Made by a program: the position numbers and the translations under genes | Part shown: one piece after another, positions 24,216-32,380 of the stretch | How the letters are laid out: every line of letters starts with the position of its first letter | Position numbering within the stretch: the stretch's first letter is position 1 | Notes under the pieces: generated by a model | Databases searched by the model: none | Seen by the model: the letters and a program-made list of their open reading frames with translations, nothing else | Told to the model about the DNA's origin: nothing | DNA from: Anaerolineae bacterium | Lineage (GTDB): Bacteria > Chloroflexota > Anaerolineae > JACIWR01 | Assembly: GCA_024653325.1 (NCBI GenBank) | Contig: JANLFX010000009.1 | Coordinates: 1 to 58,520 of the forward strand | Reading direction: 5' to 3' | DNA length: 58,520 nucleotides

Positions 24216-26771
24216 TTACGGAATGACCTGCACCGGTCCGATAAGCACCGCTCCCACCTCCGCACCCGGTACATCACTCAACACGGGCAGGCGCTCGCCG
24301 GTGAAGGGGTTATACATGCCCACCGCCAGTTGATACGTCCCCGGCGGCATGTCCACCGGGATGGGAATAGGGTGCACATCACGGTTGTACTCATCCGTCC
24401 CCCAGCGCGTGGTCGGGTAGCTTCCTGGATGAAGGTTGTCCTGCTGGGCCAAGACGTAGAAATCAGGGGCTACCACGTGAGCGAAGGCACTGTAGTCCAT
24501 CCTCAAAGGCTGTGCCGTCTTCCAGTACAGGGTCACGGGCAGGGTCTCGCCGGGGCGGACGACGGTGCGCGGCAGATCGTACCCCAGCAGAGTCACCCCA
24601 GCGCCCAGCTCAACCATCGCGGAATGCTGCATACCTCGCACTCTCTGGCCGTCGAATCCCCATTTGAAAGGGGTATCGTAGCGGTCCAGGTAAACGACCT
24701 TGACCAGCAACAAGGCCCCGCCCAGCAAGGTCAGAATGACCCCCTCCCGCCAGCGCAGCCGGGCCGGAGCGGGCCACGGATGGACAGTCCGCCGCCAGGT
24801 CGCTACTCCCAGCGCCAGCACCGCCGCCAGAGCGATGGCGGATAGCCCATCACCGAGCAGACGCACCGGCGTCTCGGTGAAGCGCAGCATCACAACGTGC
24901 TCCCCGGCAGGGACAGTGAAACGGATCAGGCCCTGCGGGCCGGTGGCTTCCACAGGCACAGGCTGACCGTCTATCGTCGCTTGCCAGCCAGGGAAGTAGA
25001 AGGTGAGCACTGTCAACGACCAATCTTTGGCGGCGGATACGCGCCAGCGAGCCGCTGTCGGCTGCTCCAGCAGGGAGGTGATGGTCACCCCAGAAGGTAG
25101 CCAGGCAGGGTCCACTTTGGCTGCCAACGGTGCTCCCTCGTCCATGCCGGGAAAGGCCGGCTTGCGCGGCGGGTCAACGGCCCAGCGGGGCACGTACTCC
25201 CCGGCGGAGGTGACGCCCAGGGCGTGGCTCTGCTGCTGAAAAGCGGTCACGTCGGCCAGGATGGGGTTGGAAGTCTGAGAGGGGCTGTAGCGTGGGTAGA
25301 GGGACGGCACGCTGACGACGAAGAAGACCACCGCGGCTACACCCACCACTCCAGAGGAGACCCACTGGCGAGCAAAGGTTTTCTCCAGCGCGGCCAGCGC
25401 CCCGCCGACCAGCAAGGCCAGAGCGAAGGTCACCGGGCTGAGCAAGCGCCAGGGGAACTCGAAGTAGCGGATCAGGGGCAGGCGTGCCCACAGCCATTCC
25501 GAGGGCGACAAGGTCATGAATCCCAGGCCCATCACGGCCAGGGTGAAAGCGATCACGCTCCAGCGCTGCTCACCCTGCAGCCGACCAATCAGCGCGATGG
25601 CCAGCACACCGAACACCGTCTGGGCCAGCCCCATCTGGATGGGGATGTCGGGATTCATGCAACCGGTGTCTACCGGCAACGGTGGACCCAGCAATTCACC
25701 GGGAGTGAGAAAATTGAGACGGTAGTCGTAGTCCGGCGCGGCCATGAACAGCTCAATGCGGGTGAATTGCTTCTCGGCCAGAGCAGGTAGCCAGAAGAAG
25801 GCGCTCAGCGCCAGACCCAGCAGCAGAGCAGCGAGCACTGCCCGCCAGGGGAAAGCTCGTCTGCGCCACATCCCCAACGCGGCCAGGTAAAGAAGCAGCA
25901 CTGGCGTGGCTGCCAGGCTGGACACATTGTGGGTGAGCACCAGGGCCGCGTAAGTCACCGCGCCGAGCGCGATGGCACGGGTGGGGCGTTGCGGGGTGAA
26001 GCTGTCATTGACCCCCCACTCCGTGGGGGGCTTGCTCGAAACCCCCACCGCAGGTGGGGGAGCCGTCACCGCTGCGCCTGCATGGGTGGAACATTGAAGG
26101 GTGAAGCTGTCATTGACCCCCCACTCCGTGGGGGGCTTGCTGGAAGCCTCTGAGATGCGTCTGGAGCCGCTTGAGTTCGCGCTCCCGCCCCCCAGCACCA
26201 CCCGGCGGAAGGCCCAGAAGACCAGGGGAAACCAGACGAAGGCCAGCGCATCCGACAGACTGCCGCGCACGTAGTGATTGTACAGCAGATAAGGCGCGTA
26301 CACATAGGCCACGGCGGCGACCAGGCCCGCCCGCTCGCCGAACACCTCGCGCCCGAACAGGTACATCGCCAGGCCGGAACCCAGCAGGCAAAGGATGAAT
26401 CCGGCGCGCAACGCGGGCACAAAGGCCAATCCCAGCAGGTGCAGGGCTTCGGTGAGATAAGTGGAGAGGGGAGCGTAGAAATTGAAGAGGGGATAGCCAT
26501 ACCCGTAGGCCAGATCGGGCATCCAGCGAGGGAAGAGCAACCCCTGGCGCAGGCAGTGATCCAACTCGACCAGGCGGTAGAGGTGGAGCCCGGTATCGCC
26601 GCCGCGGGGGAGTTCGGGGCGCAGCGAGGGGTGAATGGCCGGCAAAGCTAACAGCAGGACGAGCACCCAGCCGGGGACGCCGCGCTTCATTCCTCGATAG
26701 AAACTCGCGCGCCACCGGGGCCTGGTCGGCGGCGCGCTACTCCTAGAGTTCGGCTTAGCAAATAAGCTCAT
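24216..26771 (-). CDS. Large multi-pass membrane protein, GT-C / PTPS-related family, with palindromic in-frame insert
   Basis: The 851-residue protein has ten or more membrane helices and a soluble C-terminal domain. The N-terminal blocks GGDTGLHLYRLVELDHCL and YGYGYPLFNFYAPLSTYL fit the PTPS-related membrane family (PF10131), probable GT-C sugar transferases or chaperones for surface glycans. Residues about 197-262 differ: they contain SSKPPTEWGVNDSFT twice, coded by an exact 43-bp direct repeat, and look like a late insertion into a cytoplasmic or external loop. A second possible start is the ATG at 26690, just before the first helix. The TAA abuts a perfect hairpin. Confidence 0.82.
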   Translation of the reverse strand: MSLFAKPNSRSSAPPTRPRWRASFYRGMKRGVPGWVLVLLLALPAIHPSLRPELPRGGDTGLHLYRLVELDHCLRQGLLFPRWMPDLAYGYGYPLFNFYAPLSTYLTEALHLLGLAFVPALRAGFILCLLGSGLAMYLFGREVFGERAGLVAAVAYVYAPYLLYNHYVRGSLSDALAFVWFPLVFWAFRRVVLGGGSANSSGSRRISEASSKPPTEWGVNDSFTLQCSTHAGAAVTAPPPAVGVSSKPPTEWGVNDSFTPQRPTRAIALGAVTYAALVLTHNVSSLAATPVLLLYLAALGMWRRRAFPWRAVLAALLLGLALSAFFWLPALAEKQFTRIELFMAAPDYDYRLNFLTPGELLGPPLPVDTGCMNPDIPIQMGLAQTVFGVLAIALIGRLQGEQRWSVIAFTLAVMGLGFMTLSPSEWLWARLPLIRYFEFPWRLLSPVTFALALLVGGALAALEKTFARQWVSSGVVGVAAVVFFVVSVPSLYPRYSPSQTSNPILADVTAFQQQSHALGVTSAGEYVPRWAVDPPRKPAFPGMDEGAPLAAKVDPAWLPSGVTITSLLEQPTAARWRVSAAKDWSLTVLTFYFPGWQATIDGQPVPVEATGPQGLIRFTVPAGEHVVMLRFTETPVRLLGDGLSAIALAAVLALGVATWRRTVHPWPAPARLRWREGVILTLLGGALLLVKVVYLDRYDTPFKWGFDGQRVRGMQHSAMVELGAGVTLLGYDLPRTVVRPGETLPVTLYWKTAQPLRMDYSAFAHVVAPDFYVLAQQDNLHPGSYPTTRWGTDEYNRDVHPIPIPVDMPPGTYQLAVGMYNPFTGERLPVLSDVPGAEVGAVLIGPVQVIP
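25994..26141. repeat. Palindromic repeat cluster inserted in a coding sequence
   Basis: An exact 43-bp repeat occurs at 25994-26036 and 26099-26141, offset 105 bases (35 codons, in-frame). Each copy contains a hairpin with arms ACCCCCCAC and GTGGGGGGC. Between them is a third hairpin, CCCCCACC / GGTGGGGG at 26042-26060. Confidence 0.85.
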
Positions 26772-26852
26772 CGTCTGTCACCGGGACAAGAAGATCTTCC
26801 TCCTAAAGAGAGTAAAAGTTGGAAGCCATTTTGGGCGCGCCAATGTCAGCTT

Positions 26853-27079
26853 CTACAAATTCTCCATAAACTCGTCTGGCGTTACTTTGGCTTGCTTCAG
26901 AATGCCTCGCAATGTACCAATCGCCAGTTCGTGATGCAAAGTACCACACACCCAACAATCCCTTCCGGTGTTTGCTTTTTGAGTATCACATGGCTACCGC
27001 GCTGCCGCACTTTCTCGAAGCCCAGGCGTTCCAGTGCGCGAACGGTTTCTTGTCCCGATACTCTGCGCAGCTTAGGCAT
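26853..27079 (-). pseudogene. hicA: HicA-type toxin gene with single-base frameshift
   Basis: The reading frame starts as a normal HicA (MPKLRRVSGQETVRALERLG, then RQRGSHVILKK with the catalytic-type His). After GCVV it shifts and ends out of frame. One missing base near 26945 explains this: the other frame continues as LHHELAIGTLRGILKQAKVT and ends at 26853. A full-length HicA would have about 75 residues. It overlaps the end of hicB by 8 bases. Either the toxin is dead or there is a sequencing error. Confidence 0.78.
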
Positions 27080-27284
27080 ACACCGCCACCTCAAAAGTGG
27101 TCATCAGCGGCCTGGTAACTTCGGGCAAAGGGAACTCTGCCAAATAAAGTTCCGTCGCCTCTCGCAGATTAGCTATGGCTTCCTCAACAGTGTATCCCTG
27201 GCTGACTGTTCCAACCTCAGGGCATTCCGCAACGTATACATCACCTTCTTTATAAAGAATCGCGGTAAAGATTCGTGTTGTCAT
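27072..27284 (-). CDS. hicB: HicB-like antitoxin
   Basis: The 70-residue protein has the HicB partial RNase-H-like fold: FTAILYKEGDVYVAECPEVG followed by VSQGYTVEEAIANLREATELYL. No C-terminal DNA-binding domain is present, as in the short HicB class. The ATG at 27284 was chosen over 27329 because the fold begins there. It precedes hicA on the same strand with overlapping reading frames, the usual order for this short class. It appears intact while hicA is frameshifted. Confidence 0.85.
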   Translation of the reverse strand: MTTRIFTAILYKEGDVYVAECPEVGTVSQGYTVEEAIANLREATELYLAEFPLPEVTRPLMTTFEVAVYA

Positions 27285-27320
27285 CTCAAATACCTCTACA
27301 CAAGTTGGATGACACGCCGT

Positions 27321-27349
27321 GTAGGACAAGCTGATGAATCTTGTTCTAC
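27321..27349. repeat. GTAG hairpin containing the adenylate cyclase stop codon
   Basis: Arms GTAGGACAAG (27321-27330) and CTTGTTCTAC (27340-27349) carry the cyclase stop (27346-27348) in the CTAC end. The left arm is identical to that of the hairpin at 53257-53284. Confidence 0.8.
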
Positions 27350-29148
27350 TGGGTTATCGGAAGCAGACCAATCAACTCGTACACCTGCTCGGCGGCGGCC
27401 CGGCCTTTGACGCGAATGGGTTCCAGCTCATTAACCAGCACATAATCCTTGACCAGCTTGTAAGTATTCTGGCCCAGCAGAATCTGCCCTGGTTTGGCGT
27501 TCTCCTGCAGCCGTTTGGATAGATTAACCGCATCACCGATGAGGGTGTATTCCATGTGATCCTCGGCACCGATGTTGCCTGCCACCACCTCGCCGGTGTT
27601 GATGCCAATGCCTAGCTGCAGCCGGGACTCGGGAGGCATTTGCTGGTGGTAGGCATCCACCGCCTGCTTGATGGCCCAGGCGGCACGTACCGCCTGCAGG
27701 GCGTGCCGGGGTTCTTCCAACAAGGGACTGTTAAAGTGAGCCATCACCGCATCGCCTTCGTACTTATCCACGATGCCGTTGTGGGCACGGATGGCAGCGT
27801 GTACCAGCTCACAATACTGGTTCACCATCTCCACTACCTGCTCCGGGGCGTGAGCCTCACTATAGGTAGTGAAACCTCGAATATCGCTGAAGAAAATAGT
27901 CAGCTCCCGCCGTGATCCCCCCAGTTGTAGCTCTTCCAGGTTTTCGGGCAGGTTCTCAATCAATTCCGGCGGTAGATAGCGTTTGATCATGGCGCGCTCG
28001 CGCTCGTATCGCTTTTTCTCGGTCAGATCATCTACCACGACGGCCACTCCCAGCGTTTCATCCTGGGCGTTCTTCAACGGCGAGAGGTTCATGCTCAAGC
28101 TTACCTGACCCCGGGTGGGCAGGTAGGACTCGATTTCATGACGGATATATTTTTTCTCCTTGGTTTTCACCTCTTCGACCAATGGCGGCAGTAACTCGCC
28201 CAAAACCGGCAAAGTCGAGCAATAGGGCGCGTTCAGACAGGAGTGGGCCGGGATACCCAGGATTTGCTCAGCAGCGCGGTTAAACAGGGTGATTTTGTCC
28301 ATGTTGTCAGTGGTAATCACCCCGCTGGCGATGGAAGCGAAGATGTTATCCATCAATTTCTTGGCATTAACCACACTTTCAAACAGACGGGCGTTTTCAA
28401 TGGCTACGGCGGCCTGGTTGGCGAAAGCAACCAGCAGGTCCCGGTCACGGTCACCAAAAAGGCCGTGCTTGATGCGATTATCGGCATAGACCACGCCGGT
28501 GATCTTGTCTTTCACCCGCAGAGGGACGCAGAGGATGGAACGCAGGCTGTAGCTGACCACACTCTCCTGGGCACGGAAGCGGGGGTCGGCCTGGGCATTG
28601 GTGGTCACGATAGGCACACCGTCGCGGGCTACCTGCCAGACGATGGTACGACTGATCTGAAACGAGGAGTCGTCAATGGTTTTCCGGTCCATCTCGCGGG
28701 CGACTTTGAACTCCAGTTCCCCCGTTTCGTCGTCTATCAACATCAGAAAGCCCCGCTCAGCTCCGGTGAGCTCGATGATGGTGTCCATCACCCGCTTAAG
28801 CACTTCTTCCAGATCCAGTGTGGAGTTGATCAGCCTGGTCACTTCATAGAGGGCGCTAAGTTGCTCGTGTTCTTTGGTGCGGGCGGTCAGATCATCCTGC
28901 AAACGCGCCAACTCCTGGTTGAACTGCGGCAGGCGAGCCTCAAGCTGCTGGGCAATAGTGGCCGCCGATGAGGCAAAAGCCAATAAATCCTGGAGCGATT
29001 TCTCGCCCCCGCCTCTGGAACTGGCGAGAAGTTGCTGCAGTGCAGCCCGTTGTTTGGTCAGCACTCCGCTAAGACGGCTCAAACCTTCGCGGAAGGCGGT
29101 GATCTCTTGTTGCACCATCTCAATTGTTGAGTGAGACATGTCGCTCAT
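27346..29148 (-). CDS. Class III adenylate cyclase with coiled coil, GAF and PAS domains
   Basis: The 600-residue cytosolic protein has an N-terminal helical region (1-95), a GAF domain (about 100-255; DLEEVLKRVMDTIIELTGAERGF cut short here), a PAS domain (about 265-380) and a class III cyclase domain (about 415-590). Metal Asp residues lie in FFSDIRGFTTYSE and EGDAVMAHF. The lysine of IVDKYEGD and the aspartate, asparagine and arginine of IGDAVNLSKRL support ATP as substrate and intact catalysis. The ATG at 29148 follows AGAGAGGGAAGT. It is 66 bases downstream of a Ser/Thr kinase gene and probably co-transcribed. The stop lies in a GTAG hairpin. Confidence 0.92.
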   Translation of the reverse strand: MSDMSHSTIEMVQQEITAFREGLSRLSGVLTKQRAALQQLLASSRGGGEKSLQDLLAFASSAATIAQQLEARLPQFNQELARLQDDLTARTKEHEQLSALYEVTRLINSTLDLEEVLKRVMDTIIELTGAERGFLMLIDDETGELEFKVAREMDRKTIDDSSFQISRTIVWQVARDGVPIVTTNAQADPRFRAQESVVSYSLRSILCVPLRVKDKITGVVYADNRIKHGLFGDRDRDLLVAFANQAAVAIENARLFESVVNAKKLMDNIFASIASGVITTDNMDKITLFNRAAEQILGIPAHSCLNAPYCSTLPVLGELLPPLVEEVKTKEKKYIRHEIESYLPTRGQVSLSMNLSPLKNAQDETLGVAVVVDDLTEKKRYERERAMIKRYLPPELIENLPENLEELQLGGSRRELTIFFSDIRGFTTYSEAHAPEQVVEMVNQYCELVHAAIRAHNGIVDKYEGDAVMAHFNSPLLEEPRHALQAVRAAWAIKQAVDAYHQQMPPESRLQLGIGINTGEVVAGNIGAEDHMEYTLIGDAVNLSKRLQENAKPGQILLGQNTYKLVKDYVLVNELEPIRVKGRAAAEQVYELIGLLPITQ

Positions 29149-29214
29149 ACTTCCCTCTCTATTAAACCCCACCCTGCTCTTGTTCAAACCTTCGCAAGGG
29201 TGTGGGTATAAATG

Positions 29215-30600
29215 TCACCGCACATCCAAACGACTCAGGGGTGACCGCAAACGTTGTAGCTGACGACGGGCCTCGACCAGACGTTCTCTCACGTCTTCAC
29301 GTAAGGGGTCAAGGCGTTGTGCTTCCTCTAACCAGCCTACCGCTTTATCCCATTCACCGGAGTCACAATAAACTGTTGCCTGGTTATAGAACCGCGCCGC
29401 CTCTTCGACATCTTGCTGCTCCGCCAGTGAAAGGGCTGCCGCAGACAGAAGGGCAGCCGCGTCGAGATATGTTGGCTCCATGCTCACGACCTCGCTCAGT
29501 TCGTCCACAGCTTCCTGCCAGCGTTTTGCTTCCATAGCTTCACGGGCGGCTGTGTACAGGGCAAACAATCGGGCATGAAGCCCGGCGTAAGCCAATCTCT
29601 GAGCAGCATCCTGATAGGTGGGTTCGATTTTGAGCACCTGGTTGAGCAGGTTCACTGCCTGAGACCACTTCTCGGTTTGCATGGCCTCGATGGCCCGCTC
29701 GTACAAACTCCTCAGGAGAAGCTCGCGCACCTGTTGAGAGCGGGGCGTGGGGGGCAAAGTGACGCGGGGTAATTCTTGCCCCCCCATTACCGCCTCGATA
29801 GCTTCCAACATCTCGGCTGGGGTCTGGAAACGATCCGCCGGATCTTTGGCCAACGCTTTATTGACCAGTTCCTCCACCGGCGCCGGTAGCTCCAGCTTAC
29901 TGAGAGCCAGCATCGGAGGCTTGTTAGCAATGTGCTGGCTGATGATAGACCAGGGGCTGGAAGCTTCAAAGGGCAGGTCGCCGCTCAGCAGCTCGTACAT
30001 CACAATGCCCAGCGAGTAGATATCCGAGCGGATGTCCACCACCTCACCCATTGCCTGTTCTGGCGAGATGTAATAGGGGGAGCCGATGAACCCGGACTGG
30101 GTAATAGAGGGCAGGGTGCGGGCCCGCGCGATGCCAAAATCAAGCACTTTCACCGCCCCATCAGGAGTGATCATCAGGTTCTCAGGTTTGATGTCCCTAT
30201 GGACAATGCCGTGCTCATTGGCATGCTGCAGGGCTCGCGCTACCTGGGCCGCGATGCTCAACACCTCCTGGTAAGGCAATGGACCACGGCGATTGAGCAC
30301 ACTTTTCAGGTCCTCGCCAGCCACTTTCTCCATCACCAGGTAATGGATGTCACGATCGGCTCCGTAATCCAGTACCTTGACAATGTGGGGACTGGAGAGC
30401 TTGATCGCCAGTTTGGCCTCGCGCGTGAAGCGCTGGATGTAAGAGACATCCTCGCCGTACTGAGGATACAGCACCTTGATCGCCACTTCCCGGTGCTCTT
30501 TAAGATCTTCCGCCAGATAGACCCAGGCCATTCCGCCGGTGCCTAGCTCGCGGATAATTCTGTACCGATTGCTCAGTATTTCCCCAAGCACACCTTTCAC
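29215..30600 (-). CDS. Ser/Thr protein kinase with C-terminal TPR-like repeats
   Basis: The 461-residue protein has a Hanks-type kinase domain (about 12-270): glycine loop GTGGMAWVY, ATP lysine Lys42, catalytic HRDIKPEN with Asp136, DFG Asp154, and SPEQ in the activation segment. From about 300 to 450 it carries TPR-like helical repeats (KWSQAVNLLNQVLKIEPTYQ; RWQEAVDELSEVVSMEPTY; EWDKAVGWLEEAQRLDP). There is no membrane segment, so it is cytosolic, unlike PknB with PASTA domains. It heads an operon with the cyclase. Confidence 0.94.
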   Translation of the reverse strand: MKGVLGEILSNRYRIIRELGTGGMAWVYLAEDLKEHREVAIKVLYPQYGEDVSYIQRFTREAKLAIKLSSPHIVKVLDYGADRDIHYLVMEKVAGEDLKSVLNRRGPLPYQEVLSIAAQVARALQHANEHGIVHRDIKPENLMITPDGAVKVLDFGIARARTLPSITQSGFIGSPYYISPEQAMGEVVDIRSDIYSLGIVMYELLSGDLPFEASSPWSIISQHIANKPPMLALSKLELPAPVEELVNKALAKDPADRFQTPAEMLEAIEAVMGGQELPRVTLPPTPRSQQVRELLLRSLYERAIEAMQTEKWSQAVNLLNQVLKIEPTYQDAAQRLAYAGLHARLFALYTAAREAMEAKRWQEAVDELSEVVSMEPTYLDAAALLSAAALSLAEQQDVEEAARFYNQATVYCDSGEWDKAVGWLEEAQRLDPLREDVRERLVEARRQLQRLRSPLSRLDVR

Positions 30601-30637
30601 CCTTTTCCATCATGCCTATCTCCGGAGGATATTGATT

Positions 30638-30666
30638 ATTATACCCCACTTTATGCGAATAGGCAA
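30638..30666 (-). promoter_or_regulatory. Promoter of the kinase-cyclase operon
   Basis: On the minus strand TTGCCT (30666-30661) and TATAAT (30643-30638) are spaced by 17 bases, about 40 bases before the kinase start. It is divergent from the rplI promoter. Confidence 0.75.
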
Positions 30667-30707
30667 TCATTCAATGACCAAATCCCAATTAGTCTTGTTC
30701 ATTGTAC

Positions 30708-30736
30708 TTGAGTTTTCACCCGTTTTGGTGTATATT
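30708..30736 (+). promoter_or_regulatory. rplI promoter
   Basis: TTGAGT (30708-30713) and TATATT (30731-30736) are spaced by 17 bases, about 48 bases before the GTG start. Confidence 0.7.
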
Positions 30737-30783
30737 TATATACCACATTTTCCGGATCCAAGAAAGAAAGCGAGGCGACCAGC

Positions 30784-31233
30784 GTGAAAGTTCTCCTGAT
30801 CAAAGATGTTCAAAACCTGGGTAAGGCTGGACAGATTAAAGAAGTGGCAGATGGATATGGGCGCAATTTTCTGATCCGCCGCGGACTGGCGGTGGTAGCC
30901 ACGGAAGGCGTGGTCAAAGATACCCGCCTGCGCCTGGAGTCCGAAGCCAGACAACACGCCGAGGCTACTATGACGGCAAGCAAGCTGGCGGAGCGGTTGG
31001 AGCGGACCACGCTGACCTTTCAGCGCAGGGCGGGGGAAAAGAACCGGCTTTATGGATCAGTCACCAGCGCTGACATCGCTGAGGAACTGCAGAAGCTGAT
31101 CGGTCAACCTTTCGACAAGCGCAAAATCATGCTGGAAGAGCCTCTCCGCGAACTGGGCACTCATCGGGTAGCCATCAAGCTGATGCCTGAGGTCACGGCC
31201 CAGGTGACGATCGTTGTGGAACGCGAGGAATGA
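30784..31233 (+). CDS. rplI: 50S ribosomal protein L9
   Basis: The 149-residue protein has the L9 N-domain (MKVLLIKDVQNLGKAGQIKE, DGYGRNFLIRRGLA), the long linking helix and the C-domain (NRLYGSVTSADIAEEL; GTHRVAIKLMPEVTAQVTIVV). The length is normal. The start is GTG at 30784 after AGCGAGGCGACC. It is separated here from rpsF and rpsR, which are often adjacent in other bacteria. Confidence 0.97.
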   Translation: MKVLLIKDVQNLGKAGQIKEVADGYGRNFLIRRGLAVVATEGVVKDTRLRLESEARQHAEATMTASKLAERLERTTLTFQRRAGEKNRLYGSVTSADIAEELQKLIGQPFDKRKIMLEEPLRELGTHRVAIKLMPEVTAQVTIVVEREE

Positions 31234-31239
31234 ATCTCC

Positions 31240-31319
31240 CTGGTTGCTGGTAACCCGCCCAGGCTTGCCAATCACTGATGACCAGCAACCAGTAATCAGC
31301 AACCAGTAACCAGTTTTTT
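31240..31319 (+). terminator. Hairpin and T-run after rplI
   Basis: CTGGTTGCTGGT (31240-31251) pairs with ACCAGCAACCAG (31281-31292). Further partial copies follow and end in TTTTTTA (31314-31320). It is related to the repeat at 49845-49889. It may weaken rather than stop read-through to the rodZ-like gene. Confidence 0.65.
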
Positions 31320-31334
31320 AGGAGGCACACACGG

Positions 31335-32300
31335 ATGAGTGAACTAGGGCAGTGGCTGCGAGAGACACGCGAGGGCAAACGTTTGTCGTTGGAACAGGTG
31401 GAGGAAGCAACGCGCATCCGCCGCAAGTTCCTTCAGGCTCTGGAAGAGGGGAATTACGCGGCCCTGCCTACACCAGTACATGTCAAAGGATTCTTGCGGA
31501 ATTACGCTCAATGTCTGGGCCTGGATGTGGCGGAGGTGCTGGCCCGCTACGAAAACGAGACCCGTGAAGGACAAACGCCACCCGAACCAGGATTGTTTCG
31601 CTCGGCAGACATCACCCTCAGCCCCACGACCTGGCTACGGCTGGATCGGATATTCGCTACCTTGATTGTCCTGGTAGTGATCCTGATCGGGGCCTGGGCT
31701 GTGCGCGAGTACCTTCTGCCGCGGTGGTCTTTTACTCTGCCATCTCTGCCGTGGCTGACCACACCGACCTCCATTGCCGAGGCGACGAGCACTCCCCAGA
31801 CAACCCCTTCGCCGACCGCCTCGCCTACCCATGCACCGTCGCCAACTCCCACGGCTTCACCCACGCCTACCAGCGGCCCAACTCCGGTTGTCACCCGGGT
31901 TACTTTGGAGGTCAAAATCACGGACCGTGCCTGGCTGCTGGTAGAAGTAGACGGGGTCAAGGTTCACGAAGGGATTATGGAGGTAGGAACCGTCCATAGC
32001 TGGCAGGGAAAGCACAGCATTCACCTGCGCTGCGGGAACGCGGGTGGAGTAGAGGCGACGGTTAACGGTGAACTGCTGGGGAATCTCGGCGCGCGCGGGG
32101 AGGTAGTAGACCTGTATTGGGGACCGCAAGGGCAGATCACCCCCACGGTGGCCGTTACTCCGGTCGTGACTGAAACGATCACTATCACACCTGGCGAAAC
32201 GGAGACCGCCACTACCACGCCAGAACCCACGCTCACGCCAGGCGAAGAGGCTGAGGTCACGGTCTCACCAGAGCCCACCGAGGCTACTACCACTCCCTGA
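31335..32300 (+). CDS. RodZ-like helix-turn-helix membrane protein
   Basis: The 321-residue protein has a Cro-type helix-turn-helix (about 4-66; LGQWLRETREGKRLSLEQVE), one membrane helix (about 106-128; FATLIVLVVILIGAWAV), a proline/threonine-rich linker of SPTP units (about 145-188) and a C-terminal DUF4115-type beta domain (about 190-270; DRAWLLVEVDGVKVHEG). This is the RodZ layout, in which the protein links MreB to the membrane. A second threonine-rich tail (about 270-321) follows. The ATG follows AGGAGG. Confidence 0.88.
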   Translation: MSELGQWLRETREGKRLSLEQVEEATRIRRKFLQALEEGNYAALPTPVHVKGFLRNYAQCLGLDVAEVLARYENETREGQTPPEPGLFRSADITLSPTTWLRLDRIFATLIVLVVILIGAWAVREYLLPRWSFTLPSLPWLTTPTSIAEATSTPQTTPSPTASPTHAPSPTPTASPTPTSGPTPVVTRVTLEVKITDRAWLLVEVDGVKVHEGIMEVGTVHSWQGKHSIHLRCGNAGGVEATVNGELLGNLGARGEVVDLYWGPQGQITPTVAVTPVVTETITITPGETETATTTPEPTLTPGEEAEVTVSPEPTEATTTP

Positions 32301-32323
32301 CCAGGAGAACTGATTGACGGTGG

Positions 32324-32361
32324 AACACACGGAAGGTGGACTTTTTCCGTGTGTTTTGTTT
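32324..32361 (+). terminator. Terminator after the rodZ-like gene
   Basis: AACACACGGAA (32324-32334) pairs with TTCCGTGTGTT (32345-32355) and is followed by TTGTTT. It ends 19 bases before the rimO start. Confidence 0.75.
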
Positions 32362-32380
32362 ACATTAGAACGAGGATTCT

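Noticed and set aside
28243..30546. Plus-strand ORFs of 200 or more codons opposite the cyclase and kinase genes
   Set aside because: The minus-strand products are clear domain proteins; the plus-strand translations look random.
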